Under the pieces are notes generated by a model, which was given only the letters and a program-made list of their open reading frames with translations, was not told the DNA's origin and did not search any database. A DNA stretch of 64,000 nt, taken from NCBI GenBank assembly GCA_041861885.1, contig JBGVUE010000001.1:1104001-1168000 (forward strand). Direction: 5' to 3'. The DNA is from Haloimpatiens sp. FM7315. GTDB taxonomy: Bacteria; Bacillota; Clostridia; Clostridiales; Clostridiaceae. This document shows positions 63,941-64,000 of the stretch, piece by piece (the stretch's first letter is position 1; each line of letters starts with the position of its first letter). The position numbers were made by a program, and so were the translations under genes.

Positions 63941-64000
63941 GCGGAAGTGGCTCAGTTGGTAGAGCGCCACCTTGCCAAGGTGGATGTCGCGGGTTCGAGT
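63941..64000 (+). tRNA. tRNA-Gly (GCC), copy 2, cut by the window end
   Basis: The first 60 bases match copy 1; the T arm and acceptor 3' strand lie beyond the window. Confidence 0.93.

Larger units (their letters stand above)
62657..64000 (+). repeat. Tandem duplication of a ten-tRNA unit
   Basis: The unit Arg-His-Gln-Lys-Leu-Gly(GCC)-Arg-Lys(CUU)-Pro-Gly(UCC) (62657-63515, 859 bp) is followed by a second copy from 63516, seen through Gly(GCC). Spacers are conserved as well as genes. The first four tRNAs (62242-62565) are a further partial copy of the same order. Confidence 0.9.

Overview
The window is low-GC Firmicutes DNA and reads as a Clostridium sensu stricto chromosome. Supporting signs are very A/T-rich codon use, strong AGGAGG ribosome sites, Rex, NfnAB and a group-B type [FeFe] hydrogenase, a CIRCE-controlled groESL, a guanine riboswitch ahead of guaB, gatCAB, and a dense tRNA array ending the window. 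The species cannot be fixed from the sequence.

Layout. 0.1-4.6 kb: a broken PHP-domain metallohydrolase gene, an ABC-F ATPase and the redox repressor rex. 4.7-14 kb: an OppA fragment, then an energy/redox block: a sigma-54 activator with GAF and PAS domains, an iron alcohol dehydrogenase with a clear -24/-12 promoter and upstream repeats, nfnAB, a DNA glycosylase and an [FeFe] hydrogenase. 14-22 kb: two membrane-protein genes, groESL, a TtcA-like enzyme, and guaB-guaA. 22.2-25 kb: decayed island behind guaA: an integrase-like tail, a truncated divergent repressor/HTH switch, one nearly complete IS3 element and one IS3 relic. 25-34 kb: TraX-like gene, two BceAB-type ABC transporters, an SLT-like protein and a BceRS-type two-component system, with a BceR-like operator ahead of the block. 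34-40 kb: a dead IS3-family copy, then an MMPL transporter and an XLXXG-type exported protein behind two identical palindromic operators. 40-47 kb: pgi, a UPF0178 gene, small unknown genes, a seven-repeat Y_Y_Y protein and a lytic transglycosylase. 47-62 kb: a pseudouridine synthase, a candidate C-rich small RNA, yerC, pcrA-ligA, a phosphodiester glycosidase-like exported protein, gatCAB, an unknown gene, rdgB and a YfcE-type phosphoesterase. 62.2-64 kb: twenty tRNA genes, the last cut by the window end, in a tandemly duplicated operon.

A property of the whole window matters for every reader. About 18 genes are split by a one-base frame change, nearly always a base missing from a short homopolymer. 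The affected set includes guaA, gatA (twice), pgi (twice), rex and the sigma-54 regulator. Adding one base restores the expected family length each time. This looks like homopolymer miscalling and not gene decay, so I annotate these as single CDSs and give the site. Genuine decay is seen in the PHP gene, the OppA fragment and the IS relics.

No CRISPR array, toxin cluster or complete prophage is visible. The most novel-looking items are the C-rich small RNA candidate at 47.88-47.96 kb, the Bce-linked SLT protein lacking its catalytic Glu, the paired operators before the MMPL operon beside an IS-disrupted probable regulator, and the island remnant at the guaA 3' end.
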